Positions 12,105 through 24,062 of a DNA stretch of 64,000 bases are shown piece after piece. Position 1 is the stretch's first letter. Every line of letters begins with the position of its first letter. Below the pieces are notes generated by a model. That model did no database searches. It had not been told where the DNA came from and was given only the letters and a program-made list of their open reading frames with translations. A program made the position numbers and the translations under genes. Origin of the DNA: Burkholderiales bacterium (GTDB taxonomy: Bacteria > Pseudomonadota > Gammaproteobacteria > Burkholderiales > SG8-41); NCBI GenBank assembly GCA_022841375.1, contig JALHRQ010000001.1, forward strand, positions 186,001 to 250,000, in the 5' to 3' direction.

Positions 12105-12131
12105 TTGGCGCTCACGCCCAAGGAGTGCTGG
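12105..12131 (+). promoter_or_regulatory. CIRCE-like HrcA operator
   Basis: TTGGCGCTC-N9-GAGTGCTGG versus consensus TTAGCACTC-N9-GAGTGCTAA (4 mismatches over 18 arm positions, spacer exactly 9), directly upstream of hrcA. Confidence 0.75.
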
Positions 12132-12161
12132 GCATCGGTGCTTTTTGTGTAAAATGAATTT

Positions 12162-13196
12162 ATGGCTCAAGAATTTCATGCATTAAACGAACGCGCGCAA
12201 CTGCTGCTGAAAACCCTGGTGGAGCGTTATATCGCCGACGGCCAGCCTGTCGGATCACGCGCGCTGTCCAAATACTCGGGCCTTGATCTGTCGCCAGCGA
12301 GCATCCGCAACGTGATGGCAGACCTTGAGGACATGGGTTTCATCGCCAGCCCGCACACCTCCGCCGGCCGCATTCCCACTTCGCGCGGCTACCGCTTTTT
12401 TGTCGATACCCTGCTCACCGTCAAACCGCTGGACCGCATTGAGATCAACCAGCTCGAAGGCCAGCTGCAGGTCAACAACACGCAAAAACTGGTCGCTTCA
12501 GCCTCGCACCTGCTTTCAGATCTGACGCGTTTCGCCGGCGTGGTCGTCACGCCGCGCCGCAGCGGCGGCTTCCGCCACATCGAATTCCTCAGGCTCACCG
12601 AAAAACGCATCCTGCTGATTCTGGTCACCGCAGAAGGCGATGTGCAGAACCGCATCATCCAGACCGACAAGATCTATTCGCCGTCGGAACTGGTCGAGGC
12701 CGCCAACATCCTCAACCAGAACTACGCCGGCTGCAGCTTCGATGAGATCCGCCGCCGCGTCCATGCCGAGTTGAAACAGGTGCAGGAACACATGTCGCAG
12801 TTGATGGCCGCCGCACTGGCCGCCGGCGACCAGGCCGTCAGCGAATCCGCCGAAGACGTGGTGATCTCGGGTGAAATCAACCTGCTCGGCATTGATGACC
12901 TGTCGTCGAACATGACCAAGCTGCGCGACCTGTTCAACCTGTTCGAACACCGCTCCACGCTGCTGCAACTGCTCGACCACTCCAGCCGCGCCCAGGGCGT
13001 GCAGATTTTCATCGGCGGCGAAGCTGGCCTGACGCCTTTGGATGAATGCAGCGTCGTTACCGCGCCTTATGAAGTCGACGGCAAGATCGTCGGCACTGTC
13101 GGCGTCATTGGCCCGACACGCATGGCCTATGAACGTGTGATCCCGATTGTCGATATCACCGCCAAGCTGCTCAGCAGCGCACTGACTCAACGCTGA
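12162..13196 (+). CDS. hrcA: Heat-inducible transcriptional repressor HrcA
   Basis: [56 protein letters not shown]. Confidence 0.96.
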   Translation: MAQEFHALNERAQLLLKTLVERYIADGQPVGSRALSKYSGLDLSPASIRNVMADLEDMGFIASPHTSAGRIPTSRGYRFFVDTLLTVKPLDRIEINQLEGQLQVNNTQKLVASASHLLSDLTRFAGVVVTPRRSGGFRHIEFLRLTEKRILLILVTAEGDVQNRIIQTDKIYSPSELVEAANILNQNYAGCSFDEIRRRVHAELKQVQEHMSQLMAAALAAGDQAVSESAEDVVISGEINLLGIDDLSSNMTKLRDLFNLFEHRSTLLQLLDHSSRAQGVQIFIGGEAGLTPLDECSVVTAPYEVDGKIVGTVGVIGPTRMAYERVIPIVDITAKLLSSALTQR

Positions 13197-13247
13197 GCTT
13201 CAGTCCTGAACGCCGGCCGCTAACTCCCCCCCCGTAACTCTGCACGG

Positions 13248-14348
13248 ATGCATTTGATGGGCCCATTCGCCAAAGAACCGCCATACACACACGGCACCAC
13301 CCCGAAAATCGGCGTGCTGATCATCAATCTGGGTTCTCCCGAATCGGCCACCCCTGCTGCAGTACGCACCTACCTGCGCGAATTCCTGTCCGATCCCTAT
13401 GTCGTCGAAATTCCGCGCCCGGTATGGTGGCTGATCCTCAACCTGTTCGTGTTGACAACCCGGCCCAAGGCCTCCGCCGAACGTTATGCGCAGGTGTGGA
13501 CCAAGGAAGGCTCGCCGTTGAAAGTGCACACCGGGCGCCAGGCCTCGATGCTGCGCGGTTACCTTGGCGAGCGCCTGAAACAGCCACATGTCGTCGACTA
13601 CGCGATGCGCTACGGCAATCCTTCCATCCGCTCAAAACTGGATGCGCTGAAAGCACAGGGTTGCGACCGTATCCTGCTGGTGCCGCTGTATCCGCAGTAT
13701 TCCGCCAGCACCACGGCAACGGTATTCCAGGAAGCCTTTGCTGCCATCGGCGCCCAGCGCAACCAGCCGGCAGTTCGCACCGTCAAACATTTCCACGACG
13801 ACGAGGGATACATCAAAGCCTCGGCACAGGCCATCAATGACTACTGGTTCAAACACGGCCGCGGCGATCATCTGGTGCTGAGTTTCCACGGCGTGCCGCG
13901 GCGCACGCTGGACCTGGGCGACCCCTACCACTGCGAATGTCTGAAAACCGGCCGCCTGATTGCCGAACAGATCGGCCTCAAGGCTGACTTCTACTCAGTC
14001 ACCTTTCAGTCCCGCTTCGGCCGCGCCGAATGGCTTAAACCGTACACCTCGGAAGTGATCAAAGGTCTGGCCAAAAAGAAAATCGGCCGTGTCGACGTCG
14101 CCTGTCCCGGCTTTGTCAGTGACTGTCTGGAAACGCTGGAAGAAATTGCAATTGAAGCCAAAGGTGATTTCCTCACCCACGGCGGCAAGGAACTGCACTA
14201 CATCCCCTGCCTCAACGAACGCGACGACTGGCTGCACGCTTTGACCGACATCACGCTGAAAAACCTGCTCGGCTGGAACAGCACCGCGACCGCGGAAAAC
14301 CTGCAGGCGGCAAAAAATCGCGCATTGCAACTCGGGGCCAAGCAATAA
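13248..14348 (+). CDS. hemH: Ferrochelatase
   Basis: GVLIINLGSPESAT...VLSFHGVPRRTLDLGDPYHCEC...VTFQSRFGRAEWLKPYT. Confidence 0.96.
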   Translation: MHLMGPFAKEPPYTHGTTPKIGVLIINLGSPESATPAAVRTYLREFLSDPYVVEIPRPVWWLILNLFVLTTRPKASAERYAQVWTKEGSPLKVHTGRQASMLRGYLGERLKQPHVVDYAMRYGNPSIRSKLDALKAQGCDRILLVPLYPQYSASTTATVFQEAFAAIGAQRNQPAVRTVKHFHDDEGYIKASAQAINDYWFKHGRGDHLVLSFHGVPRRTLDLGDPYHCECLKTGRLIAEQIGLKADFYSVTFQSRFGRAEWLKPYTSEVIKGLAKKKIGRVDVACPGFVSDCLETLEEIAIEAKGDFLTHGGKELHYIPCLNERDDWLHALTDITLKNLLGWNSTATAENLQAAKNRALQLGAKQ

Positions 14349-14357
14349 CCCTGAAAA

Positions 14358-14381
14358 AAGTATCAAATAAATCAGATACTT
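14358..14381. terminator. AT-rich inverted repeat between convergent hemH and PrpD-family gene
   Basis: AAGTATC-N10-GATACTT flanked by A- and T-rich runs. Confidence 0.45.
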
Positions 14382-14386
14382 AATAA

Positions 14387-15817
14387 TCAGCCGCGGAGCG
14401 ACGCAATCAATGGTTCCATGGTTTTCAAGTTCTCCAGATTTTGCACGTTATCCCGCACCCGTCCGCGGCTTGCCGCATCCAGCCGGTAAGCGGCCAACTG
14501 CTCAAATTTCGCAGTCCGTTGTGCAGCGGTGAGTGGCATTTCCGGTGATCCCGGACGATGCAGCGTTTCCTGTGAGTAACTTCCGGCGGCGGTTGAAACC
14601 GTAACCCGTGTTGCATAACGAAACGCGTTGCCCATCGCGTCAAAGGCAGGGTCAACGGTCACCGTAATGCGGCTCATGAATACAAGGATGTGCGGATCCC
14701 CCAGCTTCGATTCTTCAAACTGCGCCACCATCGCGGCCCGCTCCAGCGCCATGACCGACAACGCAAAAAAAATGTTCATTTGCGCCGAAGCCACGCCCTG
14801 CGGCACGTAAGGCCATGCCACGTGGTCCCGGCAATGCGTAGTGCAGTCAACCTTGATTCGAGCAATGTCGTCGGCCTTGAGACCATGCTCGCGCATGATG
14901 ACATCGAGCAGCGCCAGCGCAGGATGACAGGCACCGGCGGTGGCGTACGGCTTGAAACCCAGTGCAAGGGTCTCCCATTGCGAACCCAAACCCGCGGTCA
15001 ATGCATGGAGTTCCCGGCGGTCGGTCATCGAACTGAAAAAACCGCCGAACGGCGCCTCCAGCACATTGACGATGCCGGTGAAACCGCGGCTTGCCAGCAA
15101 TGCCGCAGTCACGCCGTTTTTTGCGGCCTGACCGGCGTGCAGCCGTTTCACCATGGCGCCTTCCTGCGCCGCCATCAGCCCCGAGGCCATGGAACCGGCG
15201 ATGCCGAAGGCGTGCTGCGTGCGTAGTGCATCCAGCCCCAGCAACCGCGAGGCAGTTGCCGCGGCGACAAACACGCCGCAGACCGCTGCGGAATGAAATC
15301 CGCGCTTGAAAATATTCCCCGCCCCCGCCATGCCCACACGCAACCCGGCCTCGTAACCGGCAACGATGGCCGTAACAAACTCACGGCCCGGCACCGGAGC
15401 ACGCCACTCGGAAAACGCCAGCGCAGTGGCCACTGCAATCGACCCGGCGTGCATCGAGGCACGGGTATGGGCATCGTCCAGTTCGAAAGCATGGCCTGCA
15501 GTGCTGTTGACCAGCACCGCCTGCGTGACCGAAAGGCGCTCGGCACTGCCGACAATGGATGCCTGCGAATTTCCGCCTTCTTCGCGCGCCACATCAGCAA
15601 CAATGCAGGTCCACGGCAGCGTCACGCCGAACAACATGCAGCCCAGTGCATCCAGCACACAGTCCCTGGTTTTTTCCACAACCTCGTGGGGCAGCGCTGC
15701 GTAGCGCAGATCGGCAACATAGGCCGCCAGCGCCGCAGTCGCCCCGGGTAATACCGCTTCCTGGTCTGCGGCTTTCACAGCGCCGATATCCCGGCCTGCT
15801 TGACCACCGGGCGCCAT
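14387..15817 (-). CDS. MmgE/PrpD family protein
   Basis: GCMLFGVTLPW...GHAFELDDAHTRASMHAGS, FKPYATAGACHPALALLDVI typical of PrpD/MmgE. Confidence 0.85.
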   Translation of the reverse strand: MAPGGQAGRDIGAVKAADQEAVLPGATAALAAYVADLRYAALPHEVVEKTRDCVLDALGCMLFGVTLPWTCIVADVAREEGGNSQASIVGSAERLSVTQAVLVNSTAGHAFELDDAHTRASMHAGSIAVATALAFSEWRAPVPGREFVTAIVAGYEAGLRVGMAGAGNIFKRGFHSAAVCGVFVAAATASRLLGLDALRTQHAFGIAGSMASGLMAAQEGAMVKRLHAGQAAKNGVTAALLASRGFTGIVNVLEAPFGGFFSSMTDRRELHALTAGLGSQWETLALGFKPYATAGACHPALALLDVIMREHGLKADDIARIKVDCTTHCRDHVAWPYVPQGVASAQMNIFFALSVMALERAAMVAQFEESKLGDPHILVFMSRITVTVDPAFDAMGNAFRYATRVTVSTAAGSYSQETLHRPGSPEMPLTAAQRTAKFEQLAAYRLDAASRGRVRDNVQNLENLKTMEPLIASLRG

Positions 15818-16779
15818 TTTTTCTGCTCATCCTCAAGGAAACGCAGAAACGCCTGTGGCGTTTCCGGTGACGGCAACGAACTGTCGTGGGCGAGCAAATC
15901 GGCCAGCTGCTGGGATTTCAATTCCTCGATCAGTCCGGCATAGATGCGGTCAAAAACCGGCTTGGGCGTACCCGAACGCACCGCGAGTCCGTTCCAGATC
16001 AAATGTTCGTAGCCGCTCACCCCCGACTCATTGATCGTGGGTGTTCCCGGGAGCAGAGGCCAGCGCTTGGCCGTTGTTACCGCCACCAACCGTAAACGCC
16101 CCGCTTTGATGTGCGGCAGCGACGACGTGGGATTATTGAATGCAACCTGCGTCTCGCCACTCAAAACCGAAGTCGTTGCAAAAGCACTGCCCTTGTACGG
16201 GATGTGCAACAACTTGACCTTGGCCAGCAGATTGAACAGTTCGCCGCCGAGATGAGACCCGCCTCCGGGTCCTGATGACCCGAAGGTGATTTCGCCGGGA
16301 CGCGCTTTCGCCAGCGCCACCAGGTCCATCACCTTGTGCACGGGCAGCGACGGATGGACGATCAGCCCGCCCGGTGAAATACCGATACGGCTCAGCGGCG
16401 CAAAATCGCGCAGGGTGTCGAACGGCAGCTTGGGCTGGAGCAACGGTGCCATGCTGACGTTGGTGCTGAACAGGTACAGCGTATACCCGTCCGCGGGAAG
16501 GCCCAATACCACCTGTGATGCAATGACCGATCCGCCACCCGGCCGGTTGTCGACCACCACCTGCTGCCCGAACCGCTTGCTGAGGCCCGCCGCGACAACC
16601 CGCGCAGCTGCGTCATTGCCACCGCCCGGCGCCAGCGGAACGATCAACCGCAGCGAACGCTCGGGGAAGTTCTGCGACCATGCCGGCTGCACCAGGACGC
16701 AGCAACCCAGAACCGCGCCGGCCGTGAATTTCAGAATGTCAGATCGCACGGCTGCGCCCTCCGTCGACATTGATCGCAC
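15775..16779 (-). CDS. Bug/TctC family tripartite tricarboxylate transporter substrate-binding protein
   Basis: FPERSLRLIVPLAPGGGNDAAARVVAAGLSKRFGQQVVVDNRPGGGSVIASQVV signature. Confidence 0.9.
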   Translation of the reverse strand: MRSMSTEGAAVRSDILKFTAGAVLGCCVLVQPAWSQNFPERSLRLIVPLAPGGGNDAAARVVAAGLSKRFGQQVVVDNRPGGGSVIASQVVLGLPADGYTLYLFSTNVSMAPLLQPKLPFDTLRDFAPLSRIGISPGGLIVHPSLPVHKVMDLVALAKARPGEITFGSSGPGGGSHLGGELFNLLAKVKLLHIPYKGSAFATTSVLSGETQVAFNNPTSSLPHIKAGRLRLVAVTTAKRWPLLPGTPTINESGVSGYEHLIWNGLAVRSGTPKPVFDRIYAGLIEELKSQQLADLLAHDSSLPSPETPQAFLRFLEDEQKKWRPVVKQAGISAL

Positions 16780-17530
16780 AACCGCTGATCATCGCCGCCC
16801 GTGCCGACGCCAGGAACACGGTCAGGTCGGCGACATCCTCGGGTTTGACCACGCGCCCCATCGGCACGTCGGCGGTCAGTTCCTTCTCGGCATCGACGAT
16901 GGAAATATTTTTTTCTTTGGCGCGGATGCTCACCAGTTCGGTCCAGCGACCGGTATCGGTGGAACCCGGGCAAATCGCATTCACGGTAATGCCGGCCGGC
17001 CCGAATTCGTTGGCCATGGCCTTGGTGATGCTCAGTGTGCCGAGATTGATCGGCCCCGACATCACCTGCACGCCGTGCGGTTCGCGTCCGCGGGTACCGG
17101 ACATGTGGATCACCCGGCCTTGGCTGGATTTTTTCAGGTACGGCATGGTTTCGCGGGTCATGCGGATCAGCCCCAGCGGCTTCACGGCAAAATATTCCTC
17201 CCACAGGTGGTCGGGAATGTCCGCGAGGCGGCCACGAAATGCACCGCCGGCACAGTTGACCAGAATATCCACGCTGCCCAGCACTTCGATGGCCTTTGCC
17301 ACCGCAGGCTGTATCGCGGCAGCATCGGCTACATCGAGTTCAACAACCGCAATACGCAAGGCAGGATGTTTCGCGCGCAGTTCGGCGGCCACGGCATTGC
17401 AGCGTGCCATATCGCGACCGAACAAACCGAGGTTTACGCCCTGTGCCGCCAGTGCGATGGCGATTGAACGGCCGATACCGCGACTCGCGCCCGTAATGAA
17501 TGCGGTGCGCCCTGCAAGATTCAGATCCAT
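16739..17530 (-). CDS. SDR family oxidoreductase
   Basis: RTAFITGASRGIGRSIAIALAAQG Rossmann motif, NCAGG; start set at MDLNLAGR. YxxxK tyrosine position not obvious. Confidence 0.85.
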   Translation of the reverse strand: MDLNLAGRTAFITGASRGIGRSIAIALAAQGVNLGLFGRDMARCNAVAAELRAKHPALRIAVVELDVADAAAIQPAVAKAIEVLGSVDILVNCAGGAFRGRLADIPDHLWEEYFAVKPLGLIRMTRETMPYLKKSSQGRVIHMSGTRGREPHGVQVMSGPINLGTLSITKAMANEFGPAGITVNAICPGSTDTGRWTELVSIRAKEKNISIVDAEKELTADVPMGRVVKPEDVADLTVFLASARAAMISGCAINVDGGRSRAI

Positions 17531-17956
17531 TGCTGCTCCTCGAGTTGATGCTGTTGCCCGATTATCGGGTTTGTATTTGTTTGTCCAGCGGCGATGCACC
17601 TTAAGGCCCTGGACTGAATACGCCACGAATATAACAAGCACTCGCGGTTGTGCGTAAAGCTAAAATGTTGATGCACCTCTCCATTTATTTTTATGCCGCC
17701 CGCCAAATGTCCTTAGGCCTGCCGCCTTAGACCCCCCGTTTGCTTTGTTTGCCATGGCTTGATCCGCGCTGTATCACTGCGTTAAAAACACGGCGCCCGG
17801 ATGTGCCCGCAATTTATCGACGGGCTGATACGTAGTGCTCTGCGCTTAACACTGAAATGATTTAGCGCACGGTTCCCGAACTACGGATTCCAACAGGGGC
17901 TTCGACAGGTGTTAATTTTATTAATAAAAACAATAAGTTATAAATTTCATTCAATG

Positions 17957-17986
17957 CCCTTGAAATCCCCAGGGTCAGCCCAACAT
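17957..17986 (+). promoter_or_regulatory. Putative sigma-32-type promoter upstream of grpE
   Basis: CCCTTGAA-N14-CCCAACAT versus CCCTTGAA-N13/15-CCCCATNT. Confidence 0.5.
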
Positions 17987-18023
17987 GCAGTCAGCTCACT
18001 CATAACCACAACGCACAAATGCC

Positions 18024-18569
18024 ATGACGCAGGAATCGCTGGATCAGAAACCCGAAAACACCGCCGAAGCTGCGGCCACCGACGCCAAGCCGGCACCGGA
18101 GGTCATGCCCTCGATCGAGGAAATGCTGCGCAAGGCTGAACTGGATGCGCAGGAACACCACGACGCCTGGCTCCGCGCCAAGGCCGAAACCGAAAACATG
18201 CGCAAGCGAGCGGTGACCGATGTCGCCAACGCGCATAAATACGCCGTCGAAAATTTTGCGGCAGAACTGCTGGCAGTCAGGGACAGCCTCGAAGCCGCGC
18301 TGGCGGTTGAAACCGCCACCGTCGAAACCCTGAAAAGCGGTGCCGAACTGACGCTGAAGCAGCTCTCCTCCGCGTTTGAAAAACACAAGGTCATCGAGGT
18401 CAATCCGGTCGGTGAAAAATTCGATCCGCACCGCCATCAGGCGATCAGCATGGTGCCGGCAGACGCGACGCCGAACACCGTGATCAGCGTGCTGCAGAAG
18501 GGTTACGTGCTCCACGACCGGATTATCCGCCCGGCGATGGTTGTCGTCGCCAAAGCCCCGGACGCTTGA
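18024..18569 (+). CDS. grpE: Nucleotide exchange factor GrpE
   Basis: [46 protein letters not shown]...[40 protein letters not shown]. Confidence 0.95.
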   Translation: MTQESLDQKPENTAEAAATDAKPAPEVMPSIEEMLRKAELDAQEHHDAWLRAKAETENMRKRAVTDVANAHKYAVENFAAELLAVRDSLEAALAVETATVETLKSGAELTLKQLSSAFEKHKVIEVNPVGEKFDPHRHQAISMVPADATPNTVISVLQKGYVLHDRIIRPAMVVVAKAPDA

Positions 18570-18690
18570 AAACCACGCCAACGACCCCAGATTACATAAC
18601 AAGTCAGCCGGCACAGTGATCGGTCAATTATTCAGCGGCATCAATAATTTACCGGTAATCCGGCGCAACAAAATTTACAGCTAAGAGGTA

Positions 18691-20637
<1,947 letters not shown>

Positions 20638-20659
20638 CTGCGTGTGGAGTAAGGCGTGA

Positions 20660-20687
20660 GGGGTGAGGAGAAAAATCTCTTCACCCC
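20660..20687 (+). terminator. Strong hairpin in dnaK-dnaJ intergenic region (attenuator/terminator candidate)
   Basis: GGGGTGAGGAGA-aaaa-TCTCTTCACCCC followed by CCTTTGCTTTTC. Confidence 0.55.
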
Positions 20688-20738
20688 CTTTGCTTTTCTG
20701 CGTCTTACGCCTCCCGCCTAACGCTTCACGAAAAGCAA

Positions 20739-21872
20739 ATGGCAAAAAAAGACTATTACGAAGTGCTCGGTGTGAACCGTGACGTCTCCGAAGACGAGCT
20801 GAAAAAAGCTTACCGCAAGCTCGCGATGAAGTGGCATCCGGACCGCAACCCGGACAACCCCAAGGCGGAAGAGCATTTCAAGGAAGCCAAGGAAGCCTAC
20901 GAGATACTGACCGACGCGCAGAAACGCGCGGCCTATGACCAGTTCGGCCACGCCGGCGTCGACCCCTCGTCGGGCGCCGGTGCAGGCGCCGGGTTCGGCG
21001 GTTTTGGCGACGCCTTCGGCGACATTTTTGGCGACATCTTTGGTGGCGCCGGCGGTGGCGGCGGCGGTCGCGGCCGTTCCACGGTCTACCGTGGCGCCGA
21101 TCTGCGCTACAACCTGGAGATATCGCTGGAAGACGCCGCGCGCGGCACCGAAACGCGCATCCGCATTCCGGCGATGGAAGAATGCGAGACCTGCAAAGGC
21201 ACCGGCGCCAAAGCCGGCACGCAACCGACCTCCTGCACCACCTGCGGCGGACACGGCCAGGTGCGCATGCAGCAGGGATTTTTCTCGATCCAGCAGACCT
21301 GCCCGCGCTGTCATGGCACCGGCAAGATGGTGGCCAACCCCTGCAGCCCCTGCTCCGGCAGTGGCCGCGTCAAGAAACAAAAAACACTGGCAGTAAAAAT
21401 TCCGGCGGGCGTCGACGAAGGCGACCGCATCCGCCTGTCGGGCGAAGGCGAAACCGGTGTCAACGGCGGCCCCTCCGGCGACCTGTATGTGGTCATCCAG
21501 ATCAAGCAGCACAGCGTGTTCACCCGCGATCACAACGACCTGCATTGCGAAATGCCGATCAGCTTTACCACCGCGGCACTGGGCGGCGAAATCGAAATCC
21601 CCACGCTCGACGGCTACGCCAAAATCAAGATCCCTGCGGAAACCCAGAGCGGCAAGGTGTTCCGGCTGCGCGGCAAGGGCATCAAGGGCGTGCGTTCAAC
21701 AACACACGGCGACCTGATGTGCCATGTCGTCGTCGAAACCCCGGTCAGCCTGACCTCGCGCCAGAAAGAACTGCTGCAGGAATTCGAAACCATCAGCAAC
21801 AAGGATTCCGCGCGGCATAATCCCCGCGCAAAATCCTGGATGGATCGGGTCAAGGAGTTTTTTGCCGAGTAA
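20739..21872 (+). CDS. dnaJ: Molecular chaperone DnaJ
   Basis: [38 protein letters not shown]; four CxxCxGxG zinc motifs. Confidence 0.98.
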   Translation: MAKKDYYEVLGVNRDVSEDELKKAYRKLAMKWHPDRNPDNPKAEEHFKEAKEAYEILTDAQKRAAYDQFGHAGVDPSSGAGAGAGFGGFGDAFGDIFGDIFGGAGGGGGGRGRSTVYRGADLRYNLEISLEDAARGTETRIRIPAMEECETCKGTGAKAGTQPTSCTTCGGHGQVRMQQGFFSIQQTCPRCHGTGKMVANPCSPCSGSGRVKKQKTLAVKIPAGVDEGDRIRLSGEGETGVNGGPSGDLYVVIQIKQHSVFTRDHNDLHCEMPISFTTAALGGEIEIPTLDGYAKIKIPAETQSGKVFRLRGKGIKGVRSTTHGDLMCHVVVETPVSLTSRQKELLQEFETISNKDSARHNPRAKSWMDRVKEFFAE

Positions 21873-21889
21873 CACTGCGCATCATCCAT

Positions 21890-21920
21890 AAAAAAGCCGG
21901 CGCATGCGCCGGCTTTTTTT
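21890..21920. terminator. Bidirectional intrinsic terminator between convergent dnaJ and tctC-like gene
   Basis: aaaaaaGCCGGCGCATGCGCCGGCttttttt perfect palindrome with A/T tails. Confidence 0.9.
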
Positions 21921-21932
21921 CGCGCGGCCGGT

Positions 21933-22892
21933 TTACTGCTGCTGCAATTTCCCGTCCTGCACGACCTTGGTATATTTGGTGATTTCCGACTTGATGTAAA
22001 TGCCGAACTCGGCGGCGCTGCCACCCAGCGGATCGGCACCCAGCGCGGCGAGGCGCTGCTGCACGTCAGGCAGTTTCAGCGCCTTGTTGATGTCGGTATT
22101 GAGCCGGTTGATTGCAGCCGCCGGCGTTCCCGTCGGCACCACCGCACCATACCAGTTGATCATGTCATAGCCGGCCACACCCGACTCGGCAACGGTGGGC
22201 ACATCGGGCAGTGCCGGGTTGCGCTTCGCACTGGTCACCGCAATGGCGCGCATTTTGCCGGACTTGATGTGCGGCACCGCCACCGGCGCGGTATTAAAGC
22301 CCAGTTGCACTTCACCGGAAATCAGCGCCAGCGCCGACGGCGCGCCGCCCTTGTACGAGACATGGGTCATGCCGGTTTTGGTCATCGCTTTGAACATTTC
22401 GGCAGCGATATGCTCCGGACTGCCTTCGCCCGACGATGCGTAGTTGATCGGCTTGTTTTTAGCCAGCGCGATCACATCGGCGATACTCCTAGGCGCCGAT
22501 GACGGCGGCACCACCACAAACATCGGCACCGACGATACATTGATCAACGGGGAGAAATCGCGCACCAGGTCGTAGCCGAGTTTTTTATACAGCGGCTTGC
22601 TGATTGCATGCGACACCGAAATAAACAGCACCGTATAACCGTCCGGTGTCGCCTTTGATGCAATTTCCGCGGCAAGGTTGGCATTGGCTCCCGGCCGGTT
22701 GTCGACGATGAGCTGCTGGCCCAGGCTGTCGGTCAACTTGGCACCGACAACACGGGCCATGATGTCGGTGCCGCCGCCCGGCGCATAACCCACCAGAAAG
22801 CGGATGGATTTGACCGGATAAGCCTGTGCAGCGACCTGGCCGGCACTCAGAACGACAGCCAGCGCGGAGAACGCTAAGACAGCACGTTTCAT
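21933..22892 (-). CDS. Bug/TctC family substrate-binding protein
   Basis: AYPVKSIRFLVGYAPGGGTDIMARVVGAKLTDSLGQQLIVDNRPGANANLAAEI. Confidence 0.92.
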   Translation of the reverse strand: MKRAVLAFSALAVVLSAGQVAAQAYPVKSIRFLVGYAPGGGTDIMARVVGAKLTDSLGQQLIVDNRPGANANLAAEIASKATPDGYTVLFISVSHAISKPLYKKLGYDLVRDFSPLINVSSVPMFVVVPPSSAPRSIADVIALAKNKPINYASSGEGSPEHIAAEMFKAMTKTGMTHVSYKGGAPSALALISGEVQLGFNTAPVAVPHIKSGKMRAIAVTSAKRNPALPDVPTVAESGVAGYDMINWYGAVVPTGTPAAAINRLNTDINKALKLPDVQQRLAALGADPLGGSAAEFGIYIKSEITKYTKVVQDGKLQQQ

Positions 22893-22927
22893 GACCCCCT
22901 CCCGTTATGGAGTTTTGGAAGTTCAGG

Positions 22928-24007
22928 CTACGCGGCCCGGACCTTGTTGCTGCGCAAATGTTTGACCACGGCCTCGGCAAAACTGCGGGTGTTGCCGCCA
23001 CCGCCGAGGTCGCCGGTGCGCGCCGCGCCATCAGCCAGTGCCACATCGACCGCGACCTGGATCGCCTGATACGCCTGCTGGAACGCCGGCTTGTTGTGAC
23101 GGATACCCAACCATTCGAGCAGCATACCTGCGGAAAGGATCATGCCACTGGGATTTGCGATGCCTTTCCCCGCAATATCCGGCGCCGAGCCGTGGCCGGC
23201 GTTGGCAATGGCGTGGTTGTCGCCGGCGTTGATCGCCGCAGCAAGACCCAATCCGCCCGACAGCGCCACCGCCAGATTCGACAGAATGTCGCCAAACATA
23301 TTGGAAATCAGGATCACGTCGTGACGCTCCGGCCGGGTGTAAATATCGGCGGCCATGGCGTCGATGTCCATTTCGCGCAGCGTGATGTCGGAGTGTGCTT
23401 TCGCCAGCTCGTAAGCGGGCGCCATGAACAGGCCGTCAGTCATCTGCAGCACATGGCGCTTGCCGACCACGGTGACGCGTTTGCTGCGACGCGCGGCGTA
23501 TTCAAAAGCCACCTTTGCAATACGTTCAGATCCCTGACGGGTAATCTTGCGCACCGACAGCGCCACGTCTTCAGTCGGCATGAATTCGCCGTTGCCCATG
23601 AACATCGTGCGGTCGGAATAAAAACCTTCGGTGTTTTCGCGGACGATCAGCACATCCAGCCCGCGCCGCGCATCCGGCATGCCGGCACGGCTGCGCGCCG
23701 GACGCAGATTGGCGTACAGATCAAGGCGCTTGCGAATGGTGCCCGGAATGTTGACACCGCCCTGCGTCAGCGGCGGGTAATCAGTCATGCCGCAGGGACC
23801 GACAATGACGCCGTCGGCATCCATGGCGGCTTGCAACGCCGCGTCAGTCAGCGTCGTGCCGTGTTTGCGATGACTGGCCATGCCGACCTCGATGTCGGTA
23901 AACCGCAGGCCCAGCGAAAACTCGGCGTCAGCCGCCTTCACCACCGCCATCGCCGCAGCGATGATTTCCGGGCCGATGTCATCACCGGCCATGACCACGA
24001 TATTCAT
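22928..24007 (-). CDS. Isocitrate/isopropylmalate/tartrate dehydrogenase family protein
   Basis: MNIVVMAGDDIGPEI..., LDVLIVRENTEGFYSDR, NMFGDILSNLAVALSGGLGLAAAINAGDN...[15 protein letters not shown]. Confidence 0.88.
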   Translation of the reverse strand: MNIVVMAGDDIGPEIIAAAMAVVKAADAEFSLGLRFTDIEVGMASHRKHGTTLTDAALQAAMDADGVIVGPCGMTDYPPLTQGGVNIPGTIRKRLDLYANLRPARSRAGMPDARRGLDVLIVRENTEGFYSDRTMFMGNGEFMPTEDVALSVRKITRQGSERIAKVAFEYAARRSKRVTVVGKRHVLQMTDGLFMAPAYELAKAHSDITLREMDIDAMAADIYTRPERHDVILISNMFGDILSNLAVALSGGLGLAAAINAGDNHAIANAGHGSAPDIAGKGIANPSGMILSAGMLLEWLGIRHNKPAFQQAYQAIQVAVDVALADGAARTGDLGGGGNTRSFAEAVVKHLRSNKVRAA

Positions 24008-24062
24008 GTGTAATCCCGTTTCTTGCTGGCGCAAACTATAACAGTGCGGCTCAGGCCGCGTC

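Noticed and set aside
22907-24013. 368-aa plus-strand ORF opposite the isopropylmalate-dehydrogenase-like gene
   Set aside because: Mirror frame of a real gene; H/R/Q-rich nonsense composition.
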